64,000 nucleotides of DNA from SZUA-100 sp965248135 (GCA_965248135.1 CBDFIN010000012.1:2232001-2296000); one strand, 5' to 3'; shown: positions 52,348 to 61,430, numbered from the stretch's first letter. Notes: generated from the sequence alone by a model not told the origin. Numbers and translations are program-made.

Positions 52348-55290
52348 CTATTCAGCCGCTTCCGCCGACCCCTGCAATGATTGCCGAGGCCGCCGCCCCA
52401 GCAGCTTGGCCAGATATTGCCCCGTATAAGACCGTTCTACCTCGGCAATATCTTCAGGCCGGCCGCTCGCCACCAGTTCTCCACCGCCATCACCGCCTTC
52501 CGGGCCAAGATCAAGGATCCAGTCAGCGGTTTTAATGACTTCAAGATTGTGTTCAATCACCACAATCGTGTTGCCGCTATCTACCAGTTCATGCAGCACA
52601 TCCAGCAGCTTTGCCACGTCGTGAAAATGCAGGCCGGTGGTTGGTTCATCGAGAATATATAAGGTGCGCCCAGTTGCCCGTTTGGACAATTCCTTGGCCA
52701 GCTTGACCCGCTGGGCTTCACCGCCCGAAAGGGTGGTCGCCTGTTGCCCGATCTTGACGTAGCCAAGGCCGACACGTTTGAGCGTTGCCATTTTTTCGCG
52801 CACCGCAGGAACGGCTGAAAAGAACTCATTGCCCTCTTCAACAGTCATATCGAGAATATCGGCAATCGATTTACCCTTGAATTGCACTTCAAGTGTTTCG
52901 CGATTATAGCGCTGGCCCCTGCACACGTCACAGGTGACATAAACATCAGGTAGAAAATGCATCTCGATCTTGATGACACCATCGCCCTTACAGGCCTCGC
53001 AACGCCCGCCTTTGACGTTGAACGAAAAACGCCCGGGCAGATAGCCGCGCACCTTGGCCTCCGGCAGACCGGCAAACCAGTCACGGATCGGTGTAAACGC
53101 ACCGGTGTAGGTGGCGGGATTAGAGCGCGGCGTGCGGCCAATCGGCGACTGATCTATATCGATCACCTTGTCGAGATGCTGCAAGCCTTCAATGCGGTCA
53201 TGTTCGGCCGGCACGGCGCGGGCCTTGTTGAGATGCCGGGCCGTGGCTTTGTAAAGTGTCTCAATCAGTAGTGTCGACTTGCCACCGCCGGAAACTCCGG
53301 TAACACATGTGAATGTGCCAAGCGGGATATCCGCCGTGACAGATTTCAAATTGTTGCCCCGTGCTCCCTTGACCCGCAACCGGCGGGACTTGACTATCTT
53401 GCGCCGCTTTAACGGTATGGGGACTTTTATCTTGCCGGAAAGGTATTTGCCGGTAATGCTGTCTGGATGGGCCATAATGTCGCAAGGCCGGCCCGAGGCA
53501 ACTATCTCGCCGCCGTGTATCCCGGCCATGGGGCCGATATCGACCACGTGATCGGCGGTTAGAATGGCGTCTTCATCGTGCTCGACAACAATCACCGTAT
53601 TGCCAAGGTCGCGCAGGTGGCGCAAGGTTTCAAGCAGCCGGGCATTGTCGCGCTGGTGCAGCCCGATGGACGGTTCGTCCAGCACGTAAAGCACACCGGT
53701 GAGACCTGATCCAATCTGCGAGGCAAGGCGGATGCGCTGGCTTTCACCACCCGAAAGCGAGCCGGAATTGCGAGAAAGAGTGAGGTAATCAAGCCCGACA
53801 TCGTTGAGAAATTTCAGCCGGTCGCGAATTTCCTTCAATATGCGATTGGCAATCTGCAATTGCTTGTCGGTCAGTTCGCCAGAAAGGGCACGATACCACT
53901 GGTCTGCCTGCTTGATCGACATTTGAGTGACTTCTGAAATATGCAAACCAGCCAGCTTGACTGCCAGCGCTTCGGGCTTCAACCGATGGCCGTCACATGT
54001 CTCGCAGGCGGAACGGGACATGAATTTCTCGATCTCCTCGCGCATCCAGGCCGAATCAGTTTCGCGCCAGCGCCGGTCGAGATTTGCCACCACCCCTTCA
54101 AACGGCTTTTTGGTTTTATAGGTGCGCAGCCCGTCATCATAGATGAACTGGATTTCTTTTTGTCCGGTGCCGTGCAGCACCGCAAATTTGGCGGCATCGC
54201 TCAGCTTGTGCCAAGGATCGGCCAGGGTGAAATCATATTCGCGGCCAATCGCCTCAAGGGTCTGGGCATAATAAGGCGAAGGATTGGAAGATTTCGACCA
54301 CGGGGCGATGGCGCCACCGCGGAGGGTGAGCGCATCATTGGGCACCACAAGATCATCGTCGATCATCTGTTGCGTGCCAAGCCCGTCGCAGGTCGGACAG
54401 GCACCAAACGGATTGTTGAAGGAAAACAGCCGCGGCTCGATCTCCGAAATGGTAAACCCCGAGACCGGACAGGCGAATTTTTCGGAAAACAACAGCCGCT
54501 CGTGGGTCTCGTTTTTCGATTTGTTGGCCGCTTCTTTAGACGTTTCCTCATCCGGCAGAGGGCGGTCGGCAAATTCGGCGACCGCCAGACCATCGGCCAG
54601 TTGCAGCGCGGTCTGCAAGCTGTCGGCCAACCGCGTTTTCATATCTTCGCGAACCACCACACGGTCGACGACGACATCAATGTCATGTTTGAATTTCTTA
54701 TCGAGAACGGGAGCATCGGCGATCTCGTAAAATGCACCGTCAATCTTGAGTCGCTGAAAGCCCTTTTTCATCAGTTCAGCGATATCCTTGCGATATTCAC
54801 CTTTGCGTCCACGCACAACAGGCGCCGTTAAATACAGCCGCGTACCTTCTTCCAGTGCCAAAATCCGGTCGACCATCTGGCTGACTGACTGGCTTTCGAT
54901 CGGCAAGCCGGTGGCGGGCGAATAGGGTATGCCGGCGCGGGCAAACAAGAGCCGCATATAGTCATAAATCTCGGTAACCGTGCCAACCGTCGAGCGCGGA
55001 TTGCGTGAAGTGGTTTTCTGCTCAATCGAAATGGCCGGCGACAGTCCGTCGATCTGGTCGACATCCGGTTTTTGCATCATTTCGAGAAACTGACGGGCAT
55101 AGGCCGACAGGCTCTCGACATAACGGCGTTGACCCTCGGCATATATTGTGTCGAACGCGAGTGACGACTTGCCCGAACCGGAAAGACCGGTCATGACGAT
55201 CAACTGGTCACGCGGAAGGTCGAGGTCGACGTTCTTTAAGTTGTGCTCGCGTGCGCCGCGAACGGAAATGATCTTGCCGGCGTCAGTCAT
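52348..55290 (-). CDS. uvrA: excinuclease ABC subunit A
   Basis: DNA damage recognition ATPase of nucleotide excision repair, 980 residues. Two ABC modules: Walker A motifs GLSGSGKSSLAFDTIYAEGQRRYVES near the start and GVSGGGKSTLLIETLY in the second half; ABC signatures SLSGGESQRIRLASQIG and TLSGGEAQRVKLAKEL; zinc-finger cysteines CPVSG...CPTC and CEACKGDGVIKI...CDVCRGQRY. The insertion domains and C-terminus are of normal length. It is divergent from ssb across a 383-base region with an SOS box, as in many proteobacteria. Confidence 0.97.
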   Translation of the reverse strand: MTDAGKIISVRGAREHNLKNVDLDLPRDQLIVMTGLSGSGKSSLAFDTIYAEGQRRYVESLSAYARQFLEMMQKPDVDQIDGLSPAISIEQKTTSRNPRSTVGTVTEIYDYMRLLFARAGIPYSPATGLPIESQSVSQMVDRILALEEGTRLYLTAPVVRGRKGEYRKDIAELMKKGFQRLKIDGAFYEIADAPVLDKKFKHDIDVVVDRVVVREDMKTRLADSLQTALQLADGLAVAEFADRPLPDEETSKEAANKSKNETHERLLFSEKFACPVSGFTISEIEPRLFSFNNPFGACPTCDGLGTQQMIDDDLVVPNDALTLRGGAIAPWSKSSNPSPYYAQTLEAIGREYDFTLADPWHKLSDAAKFAVLHGTGQKEIQFIYDDGLRTYKTKKPFEGVVANLDRRWRETDSAWMREEIEKFMSRSACETCDGHRLKPEALAVKLAGLHISEVTQMSIKQADQWYRALSGELTDKQLQIANRILKEIRDRLKFLNDVGLDYLTLSRNSGSLSGGESQRIRLASQIGSGLTGVLYVLDEPSIGLHQRDNARLLETLRHLRDLGNTVIVVEHDEDAILTADHVVDIGPMAGIHGGEIVASGRPCDIMAHPDSITGKYLSGKIKVPIPLKRRKIVKSRRLRVKGARGNNLKSVTADIPLGTFTCVTGVSGGGKSTLLIETLYKATARHLNKARAVPAEHDRIEGLQHLDKVIDIDQSPIGRTPRSNPATYTGAFTPIRDWFAGLPEAKVRGYLPGRFSFNVKGGRCEACKGDGVIKIEMHFLPDVYVTCDVCRGQRYNRETLEVQFKGKSIADILDMTVEEGNEFFSAVPAVREKMATLKRVGLGYVKIGQQATTLSGGEAQRVKLAKELSKRATGRTLYILDEPTTGLHFHDVAKLLDVLHELVDSGNTIVVIEHNLEVIKTADWILDLGPEGGDGGGELVASGRPEDIAEVERSYTGQYLAKLLGRRPRQSLQGSAEAAE

Positions 55291-55476
55291 AGTGCTTGTT
55301 GCTTACCTTGGCGCTGCGGTGTGTTTTTAGTGCCCGATGACACAGGCTTGTTCAAATTTGCTGCACAAACCTTACAGTCTATGGTGCGGATTTAATCTGT
55401 CGAGGCCCTCAAGACAATAAAATTCCGCTTATCCCCAAAGCTGTATTGATTATTGGCAAGAATCATTTGACATCAC

Positions 55477-55491
55477 GAACATAACATGAAC
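55477..55491. promoter_or_regulatory. LexA (SOS) box between uvrA and ssb
   Basis: GAAC-ATAACAT-GAAC, a perfect match to the alphaproteobacterial LexA operator GTTC-N7-GTTC read on the other strand. It lies between divergent uvrA and ssb, both classic SOS genes, so LexA likely represses one or both. The rest of the 383-base interval shows no gene. Confidence 0.8.
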
Positions 55492-55673
55492 ACAATGTAA
55501 GGCAAGCGCGTGGGGATGGCAAATTTGTCAACATTTTTGTTGCCGGTCAAAGAACCGGTGGAAAAGTCGATGAATTGGCAAAGCGGGGAAGGCGATGTCG
55601 CAAACCTTGGGTTAGGTTGCCATCCAGCAATTCTGGCAAGTGATCAGAAAAAAGACTATTTGGAGAATAACAG

Positions 55674-56156
55674 ATGGCGGGAAGTGTCAATAAAGTGATT
55701 TTGGTTGGCAATCTGGGTGCCGATCCGGAAATCCGGCGTACCCAGGACGGCAGGCCAATTGCCAATTTCAGCGTTGCGACTTCCGATAGCTGGCGCGACA
55801 AGGCGACCGGCGAGCGCCGTGAGCGCACCGAATGGCACCGGGTGGTGATATTCAATGAGGGCTTGTGCAAAATCGTCGAAAACTACCTTCGCAAGGGCTC
55901 CAAGGTCTATCTTGAAGGCGCGCTGCAGACCAGAAAATGGCAAGATCAGTCGGGCACCGACCGCTACAGCACGGAGGTCGTGCTGCAGGGGTTTAACAGC
56001 AGTCTGACCATGCTCGATAGCCGCGCTTCCGGCGGCAGCGAGAATTTCGGCAGTGACTATGGTTCTTCGCAGTCCAGCCAGGATGGCCAGGCGCTGCCGG
56101 CAGCAGGACCGGCAGGTGGACCGGCGGGTGGAATTGACGACGACATTCCATTCTAG
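55674..56156 (+). CDS. ssb: single-stranded DNA-binding protein
   Basis: Tetrameric OB-fold protein of 160 residues for replication and repair. The OB domain runs MAGSVNKVILVGNLGADPEIRRTQDGRPIANFSVATSDSW to about residue 110 with WHRVVIFNE; a Gly/Ser/Gln-rich tail follows; the acidic tip DDDIPF binds partner proteins and is intact. The native TAG stop forms part of the CTAG at the start of repeat copy C1. In this order marC and gyrA often follow ssb; here a DUF3616 gene does. Confidence 0.97.
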   Translation: MAGSVNKVILVGNLGADPEIRRTQDGRPIANFSVATSDSWRDKATGERRERTEWHRVVIFNEGLCKIVENYLRKGSKVYLEGALQTRKWQDQSGTDRYSTEVVLQGFNSSLTMLDSRASGGSENFGSDYGSSQSSQDGQALPAAGPAGGPAGGIDDDIPF

Positions 56157-56320
56157 TGGTTCTGTACCAACATTTGCATCGCGTTGCAGCACCCATATTT
56201 GCAAATGTTGGAATCAAAAGAACCACTAGCAAGATATTGAATCTAGTGGAATTTTTGAATTTGACATTTGAAAATGAACGAAGCTGCAGTGGGTACCAAA
56301 TGTCAAATTCATTCCACTAG
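56153..56320 (+). repeat. CTAG-bounded twin-hairpin repeat, copy C1
   Basis: Second full plus-strand copy, nearly identical to copy A. It is one base shorter, the deletion being in the loop of unit 2 (AGCTGCAGTGGGTACC against AGCTGCAAGTAGGTACC). It begins in the ssb stop codon and ends in a CTAG that is also the first CTAG of copy C2. Confidence 0.9.
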
Positions 56321-56435
56321 TGGTTCTGTACCAACATTTGCATCCCGTTGCAGCACCCATATTTGCAAATGGTGGAATCAAAGGAACCACTAGCAAGATA
56401 TTGAATCTAGTGGAATTTTTGAATTTGACATTTGA
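56317..56435 (+). repeat. CTAG-bounded twin-hairpin repeat, copy C2 (truncated)
   Basis: Tandem copy sharing its CTAG with C1. Unit 1 is present with several changes that weaken its stem (for example GTTGG to GGTGG, AGAAC to GGAAC). Unit 2 stops after the left arm (GAATTTGACATTTGA); the right arm and closing CTAG are missing, so the copy is decayed. Confidence 0.85.
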
Positions 56436-56560
56436 GTCCCGCATGTGCCTCACACTTCTCGCCGGAATACAAAAAAGTGGTGCACAAACAATTCCATTTA
56501 GACATGAAATACTATATTATAAATAATAGGAATGCCAATGATCTATATCGAGGTTCCAAA

Positions 56561-57547
56561 ATGTACAGGTTTTTTGTATTATTATTTTTCTTGGTCTATC
56601 CGTTTGTAACTTTTGCCGATGGCATCAAATGGAATGTACGCCCGGATTTTCAAAGCAACAAGGCGGCGATGGAGATTAGCGGCGCCATTTGTCCGGGTGA
56701 AAATAAGAAAAAACCGGAAAATCAATGGTGTTACGCGGTTAATGACGAGGACAACCGGATCCAGATTTTCCGGCTTGAAGGCAGGACAATTGTCCCGGGA
56801 GATCGCTTCTGGGTGTTACCTGAAAGAACCGTCGCCGATAAGAAGACAAAAGAGGCAGATCTTGAAGCAATTGCCTACCATGATGGCTTTGTCTATGCGA
56901 CCGGGTCCCATGGTCTTTCGCGGAAGAAAAACAAACTAAGGCCAACTCAATTTTATTTATTCCGCTTCCCGACAAAAAAGAAAAAGGGTAAACCGGATTT
57001 CGATTTGCCCAAAGACACAGTGGCTCCCGAGATTGTCAAAACGAACAAATTGCGTGAAATTATCCAGCAGGCAGATGGACTGAAGGAATACGCGGAAAAA
57101 CACCTTGCCGATAAAGGGGCCAATATCGAAGGGATTGGAATCCGTAGCAACGCGGCCTATTTCGGCTTTCGCGCACCGGTCGAGGCGGATGGCGCTATTG
57201 TCCTGGAAGTCGCTTTGGACAGATTGTTTGGTGAAGGTGTACAAATGCCAAAAACCCATCATATACACTTCGGTACCGGCTACGGAATTCGCGATATGGC
57301 GCGCCTGGGCAATGGATTTGCCATTCTTGCCGGAGCAAGCATTGATGGCGATCTTGCTCCACTGATTTGGTATTGGATACCGGGTGCCGAGCCAAAGCTG
57401 TTGAAGGCATTAAGGGTTCCTGCCGGCAGCAAGGCAGAGGCGATCACCATCCTTAAAGTCAAAAAGTCGAAGAAATTCACCGCTCTGGTTTTCTATGACG
57501 GCAAGAAAAATGGTGCTCCCGAAGAGTTCGAGATGTCATTCAAGTAA
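56561..57547 (+). CDS. DUF3616 domain secreted protein
   Basis: A 328-residue protein of unknown function. The first 20 residues form a signal peptide (MYRFFVLLFFLVYPFVTFADG), so it is exported to the periplasm. The rest resembles DUF3616, a probable beta-rich fold (PENQWCYAVNDEDNRIQIFRL, EADLEAIAYHDGFVYATGSHGLSRKK, GANIEGIGI). It is unusually rich in lysine, and its upstream region is AT-rich, unlike its neighbours, hinting at transfer. An in-frame extension upstream to 56432 would run into repeat C2 and is rejected. Ribosome site is weak (GAGG). Confidence 0.75.
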   Translation: MYRFFVLLFFLVYPFVTFADGIKWNVRPDFQSNKAAMEISGAICPGENKKKPENQWCYAVNDEDNRIQIFRLEGRTIVPGDRFWVLPERTVADKKTKEADLEAIAYHDGFVYATGSHGLSRKKNKLRPTQFYLFRFPTKKKKGKPDFDLPKDTVAPEIVKTNKLREIIQQADGLKEYAEKHLADKGANIEGIGIRSNAAYFGFRAPVEADGAIVLEVALDRLFGEGVQMPKTHHIHFGTGYGIRDMARLGNGFAILAGASIDGDLAPLIWYWIPGAEPKLLKALRVPAGSKAEAITILKVKKSKKFTALVFYDGKKNGAPEEFEMSFK

Positions 57548-57645
57548 ATCCCATTCGAGACTATCCAACGGCATGACCTTGCGCTGAGGCCAAAAGACCG
57601 GCATAAACCAGCTATTCCCCAACGGGCGCCGCAAAGGGCAGCGCG

Positions 57646-59331
57646 ATGAATATTACCGGCCAGAAGCACATCCATTCAGCTAGTGTTTTTAACCAATCGC
57701 CGCTTTTTCAAGGCCATAACAGTTTCGAATGCGACCCGCCACTGCAGCGCCTGGTGACGCACTTTCCTTTACCGGTGAAAGAATCGCTGCAGGCACTTGG
57801 CCAGTGGACTGGTTCGGCCGAGGCTAATGAACTAGCAAGGCTGGCCAACACTGAACTTCCCAGACTCAGTACCCATGACACCAAAGGTAACCGCATTGAC
57901 CAGGTGAAATATCATCCAGCCTGGCATGCCTTGATGCGACGCAGCGTAGCCAACGGCCTGCATTGCTCAATTTGGGATGACAGTGAGGTCGAGCGGGGCA
58001 ATCGCAATGCGGTTCGTGCCGTACGTTATATGCTGACGTCAGCCACGGATTGCGGTCATTTGTGCCCGGTGACGATGACGAACGCGTCGGTCGCAGCACT
58101 TATGGCGTCGCCCGAAATATTGGAACAATGGTTGCCGATGATCAGATCGCGCAAGTATGATTCAAGCCAGCGCCCTCCACAGGTAAAGGCCGGTGTTACC
58201 ATTGGCATGGGCATGACCGAAAAGCAGGGTGGAACCGATGTACGAGCCAACATAACCAGGGCGCAGTCGCTCGGTGATGGCAATTGGCACATTAACGGCC
58301 ATAAGTGGTTTATGTCGGCGCCGATGTGTGATGCCTTCCTGATACTGGCGCAAACCCGGCCGGCGGAGAGTGGCGATGATATGGCCGGCCAGCCAAGTTG
58401 TTTTCTGGTTTCGCGGTTAACATCAGATGGTGACATCAATGGATTAAACTTCCAGCGATTGAAGAACAAACTTGGCAACCGCTCCAACGCCTCATCCGAG
58501 GTAGAATTCAACAATGCCCACGGCCAGTTGATCGGCGAGGAAGGCAAGGGCGTGCGCACCATTTTGGAGATGGTGTCGCTCACCAGACTTGATTGCGCCA
58601 CCTCTTCAGCCGGGCTCATGCGGGCCGCGTTGACCGAGGCGGTTCATCATTGCCGCTACCGCCAGACATTCGGTAAAAAACTGATTGATCAGCCAATCAT
58701 GACCCGGGTGCTTGCTGATATGGCGCTCGATGTCACTGCGGCAATGGCGCTTTCATTGCGGCTTGCCCGTTCGTTCGACCGGGCTTCGCACGACAATAAT
58801 GAAGCAGCCTATGCGAGATTGATGACCCCGATAGTCAAATACTGGGTGTGCAAAACAGCGCCGGTTTTGATTGGCGAGGCGATGGAGTGTCTTGGTGGCA
58901 ATGGTTATGTGGAAGAGAGTAATCTATCCCGCCATTACCGCGAAGCACCGGTCAATGCGATTTGGGAAGGGTCGGGCAATGTGATGTGCCTCGATGTGTT
59001 GCGCGTAATGAAAAAAGGACCGCGGCTTTTACAAACCGTGCTTGAGGAATTGGGCAAGGATCTTGATAACACCGCCAGTCAGACGCTTGATGTGATGAGG
59101 GCAGCAGCACAAGCTGCGGAGAATGATGAGGGATCAGCCAGACTGTTTACCGAGCAATTGGCGCTTACTGCTGCAGCAGCAGAACTGCGCCGGGCATTTG
59201 GTGGCGAACTGGCCGATGCATTTACCGAATCTCGGCTGGCCGGCCCTTGGCGTGCCACCTATGGCATGCTTGATGCCCGCTATAATAGCCGCGGCATTGT
59301 AGAATACTGCTGTCCGTCGACAATTGCTTGA
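57646..59331 (+). CDS. aidB: AidB-like acyl-CoA dehydrogenase
   Basis: Flavoprotein of 561 residues in the acyl-CoA dehydrogenase superfamily, matching E. coli AidB, which is made in the adaptive response to alkylation and binds DNA. Shared landmarks include VKYHPAWHALMRR, GMGMTEKQGGTDVRANITRA, KNKLGNRSNASSEVEFNNA, TRLDCATSSAGLMRAALTEAVHHCRYRQTFGK, EAMECLGGNGYVEES and NAIWEGSGNVMCLDVLRVM. The C-terminal DNA-binding helix region is present. No ada or alkA gene is nearby, and no Ada box was recognised. Function in alkylation damage is inferred. Confidence 0.92.
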   Translation: MNITGQKHIHSASVFNQSPLFQGHNSFECDPPLQRLVTHFPLPVKESLQALGQWTGSAEANELARLANTELPRLSTHDTKGNRIDQVKYHPAWHALMRRSVANGLHCSIWDDSEVERGNRNAVRAVRYMLTSATDCGHLCPVTMTNASVAALMASPEILEQWLPMIRSRKYDSSQRPPQVKAGVTIGMGMTEKQGGTDVRANITRAQSLGDGNWHINGHKWFMSAPMCDAFLILAQTRPAESGDDMAGQPSCFLVSRLTSDGDINGLNFQRLKNKLGNRSNASSEVEFNNAHGQLIGEEGKGVRTILEMVSLTRLDCATSSAGLMRAALTEAVHHCRYRQTFGKKLIDQPIMTRVLADMALDVTAAMALSLRLARSFDRASHDNNEAAYARLMTPIVKYWVCKTAPVLIGEAMECLGGNGYVEESNLSRHYREAPVNAIWEGSGNVMCLDVLRVMKKGPRLLQTVLEELGKDLDNTASQTLDVMRAAAQAAENDEGSARLFTEQLALTAAAAELRRAFGGELADAFTESRLAGPWRATYGMLDARYNSRGIVEYCCPSTIA

Positions 59332-59365
59332 CTATCTGCGTCAATTGATCAATGTGAAAGGACGA

Positions 59366-59556
59366 GGGTTCCATGTGGGCAAAGCCCGCAGGATCAAAAA
59401 GGGAATACGGAAAGAACGACCAAATGAGGGTTCCAATCCGTAGCTGCCCCCGCAACTGTAAGCGTTTACGAACCTCATGGGTCATGGACCCAAGCCACTG
59501 GGCAGCCCCGGGAAGGCGAGGCGAGTATCAAAACGTGAGCCAGGAGACCTGCCTTC
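59366..59556 (+). promoter_or_regulatory. cobalamin (adenosylcobalamin) riboswitch
   Basis: Conserved blocks occur in order: AGGGAATACGG, a GGTTCCAATCC strand, the core CTGCCCCCGCAACTGTAAGCG, then GCCACTGGGCAGCCCCGGGAAGGCGAG and the B12 box AGCCAGGAGACCTGCC. This is the standard layout of cobalamin riboswitches. It lies directly before the CbiM-like gene, whose start and ribosome site follow at once, so control of translation by B12 is likely. Confidence 0.92.
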
Positions 59557-59628
59557 GTATCGGGTGAAACCGCCGGACGGATAATCCGTTTGGCATAAGA
59601 CGCACGGTGGGTGCGCAAGGAGGAAATA

Positions 59629-60294
59629 ATGCATATTGAACCGGGATATGTTGCTGCAGCCAAGGTGGTGGCAGCCAATGCAGGCGCGATTGGTGTTTTG
59701 GCCTGGGGTTTTAAGGAGCAGTTCAAAGAACTTGCCGCAAAACCCTGGATGCCGGTAAAAACACTGCTGGCGGCAGGCTTCTTTTCACTGTTCATGCAAT
59801 CGTTCCACATGCCGGTCGGGCCTTCAGAGCTGCATTTCGTTGGCGCAATGGCGATGTATTTGACGCTCGGTTTCACGCCCGTGCTGCTCGGTTTTGCCAT
59901 CGGACTGTTGTTCCAGGGCATGGTATTTAATCCGGGCGATCTCGTTCATCTTGGCATCAATAGCCTGTCTCTCATGCTGCCACTGATCACGGTGCATTAT
60001 CTGGCCGGAAATAAGTACTTTCAAGCTTCGGCAAAAGACCGGCTGTCATGGCAAAATATCGTCAAGCTGGACGCCCTCTACTATAGCGGTGTTACCGGCA
60101 TGGTCGGGTTCTGGCTGGTTATCGGCGAGGTGGCAACACCGCTTGCTTCATGGCTAGCCTTTGCCGGCTCTTATCTTGCCATAGTGGCGGTTGAGCCGGT
60201 TGTGACATGGCTTGCCGTACGTTTGCTCGATGTTTATCGGGATAACCCGCTGGTTTCCCGGTTGACCGCAATCAGGGAATTGAAGATCAGCTGA
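59629..60294 (+). CDS. CbiM-like energy-coupling permease under B12 control
   Basis: Membrane protein of 221 residues beginning MHIEPGYVAAAKVVAANAGAIGVLAW, the CbiM-type opening (MHI-PG) with the N-terminal His that binds cobalt in that family. Hydrophobic helices and the PVGPSELHFVGAMAMYLTLGFTPVLLGF segment fit the CbiM fold. The AAGGAGG site and ATG at 59629 are clear. No CbiN/CbiL, CbiQ or CbiO gene is adjacent, so it may use a shared or remote partner, or act alone. Expression is probably lowered when B12 is plentiful. Cobalt is inferred from context. Confidence 0.85.
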   Translation: MHIEPGYVAAAKVVAANAGAIGVLAWGFKEQFKELAAKPWMPVKTLLAAGFFSLFMQSFHMPVGPSELHFVGAMAMYLTLGFTPVLLGFAIGLLFQGMVFNPGDLVHLGINSLSLMLPLITVHYLAGNKYFQASAKDRLSWQNIVKLDALYYSGVTGMVGFWLVIGEVATPLASWLAFAGSYLAIVAVEPVVTWLAVRLLDVYRDNPLVSRLTAIRELKIS

Positions 60295-60316
60295 ACCCAG
60301 TAAACTTTGTTAAATC

Positions 60317-60349
60317 AGGCGGTTATCCTTTGATGACCGCCTTTTTTTT
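60317..60349 (+). terminator. rho-independent terminator after the CbiM-like gene
   Basis: AGGCGGT and ACCGCCT pair around TATCCTTTGATG, followed by a run of eight T. A strong terminator at the end of the B12-controlled unit. The rest of the gap to 60549 shows no gene. Confidence 0.85.
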
Positions 60350-60549
60350 GTGCGCCTATACAAGCAACCTCGCAAGGAGTGGTGTAGAGGCGGCCAATCG
60401 ACTGGTTTTCCGGCCAGATTTAGCGTTAACCTTAACAGATGGTTTACGTTGCACCAAAGGCCTGGCCGGGGCATATTGACGATCTTGCTTGAAGCGGGGT
60501 GCAGCTGTCGCTTCGGTAAAAGCGAAATAACATTGGGAAGTGCTGTTGG

Positions 60550-61020
60550 ATGTGGAGAACCTTGTTTCTGTTGTGGGCCCTGCCGATTTTGCTTTTTGGC
60601 ATCTGGTATGGGTTGTCTGTAAACGATATGAACTTGGGCACGATAATGTTCTCGCGACAACTCCATGATCACGTGTTTGCCATCTATGGCAATCTTTTAG
60701 GGATTGACCCACAAGCGCTGCCGATGATGATCGTCGATGCGTTGATCACCGACACACTGATTGTTTTCGGCTTTATCGCTTATCGCAAACGAAAAGCCTG
60801 GTGGCCACGTGTTGCCCCGCGCGTTATGGCGATATTTGATACGATTTTGGCACCGGTTCAACCCTATTTCCGGCGCATTTCGCGCAGCCTGTCGAGCAAT
60901 CCCTGGAGGATCAAGCTTGCTGCAACCTGGTCAACTTTTTCAGCTCTCTTGCGCCGCGACAGATCTGCTTCAAGCATGGCGCGTTCAGCAGCTACTGTTG
61001 ACAGCCTTTCATCCCAATAG
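60550..61020 (+). CDS. DUF6105-like small membrane protein
   Basis: The first 100 residues resemble DUF6105 proteins of Hyphomicrobiales: MWRTLFLLWALPILLFGIWYGLSVNDMNLGTIMFSRQLHDHVFAIYGNLLGID, with two hydrophobic helices (about 4-22 and 62-77) and a basic end. Function unknown. The frame runs a further 57 or so residues antisense to ruvX, and this extension lacks family resemblance, so a normal C-terminus near residue 105 may have been lost by a change of stop. Convergent overlap with ruvX is 157 bases. Confidence 0.7.
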   Translation: MWRTLFLLWALPILLFGIWYGLSVNDMNLGTIMFSRQLHDHVFAIYGNLLGIDPQALPMMIVDALITDTLIVFGFIAYRKRKAWWPRVAPRVMAIFDTILAPVQPYFRRISRSLSSNPWRIKLAATWSTFSALLRRDRSASSMARSAATVDSLSSQ

Positions 61021-61346
61021 ACAATCGGCAAATCAGACTTGGCTGAAAAATTGCGTGCAAACGCACGTGTTGCCTGTGCCCTTGGGCCTTCCGAACCATC
61101 CATATTGACCGGCAATCCCAACACAATCGCCGCGATGTTTTCCGTTGCCGCGATTTCAAGCAACTGGTCAGCATCACGGGTAAATTTAGTCCGTGAGATA
61201 GTGGTTCGTCCATTGGCGATGGTGAGGCTTTGGTCGGATAATGCGACACCGATGGTTTTGGTGCCCAGGTCGAGACCCATCAGCCGCTGACCTTGGCCAA
61301 TTATGCCGGCAAGAATTTCAACATCGATCTCATAGGTGCCGGGCAA
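60864..61346 (-). CDS. ruvX: RuvX/YqgF Holliday-junction-resolvase-like protein (RNase H fold)
   Basis: RNase-H-fold protein implicated in 16S rRNA 5' maturation. Diagnostic blocks: MGLDLGTKTIGVALSD, VLGLPVNMDGSEGPRAQATRAFARN and YWDERLSTVAAERAMLEADLSRRKRAEKVDQVAASLILQGLLDRL. A TTG start at 61346 is chosen because a GGAAAGGG site lies 7 bases before it and the 160-residue product has the normal length; an in-frame ATG (61406) would add 20 unusual residues. It is divergent from the hydrolase gene and overlaps the end of the DUF6105-like gene. Confidence 0.9.
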   Translation of the reverse strand: MPGTYEIDVEILAGIIGQGQRLMGLDLGTKTIGVALSDQSLTIANGRTTISRTKFTRDADQLLEIAATENIAAIVLGLPVNMDGSEGPRAQATRAFARNFSAKSDLPIVYWDERLSTVAAERAMLEADLSRRKRAEKVDQVAASLILQGLLDRLREMRRK

Positions 61347-61430
61347 ATATAAAGCCCTTTCCAAGCTTGATTGGTTGACGGCCCTGACTGATACTACAAA
61401 ATGCATAGCTTGGGAATTGGAGGCATCAAA

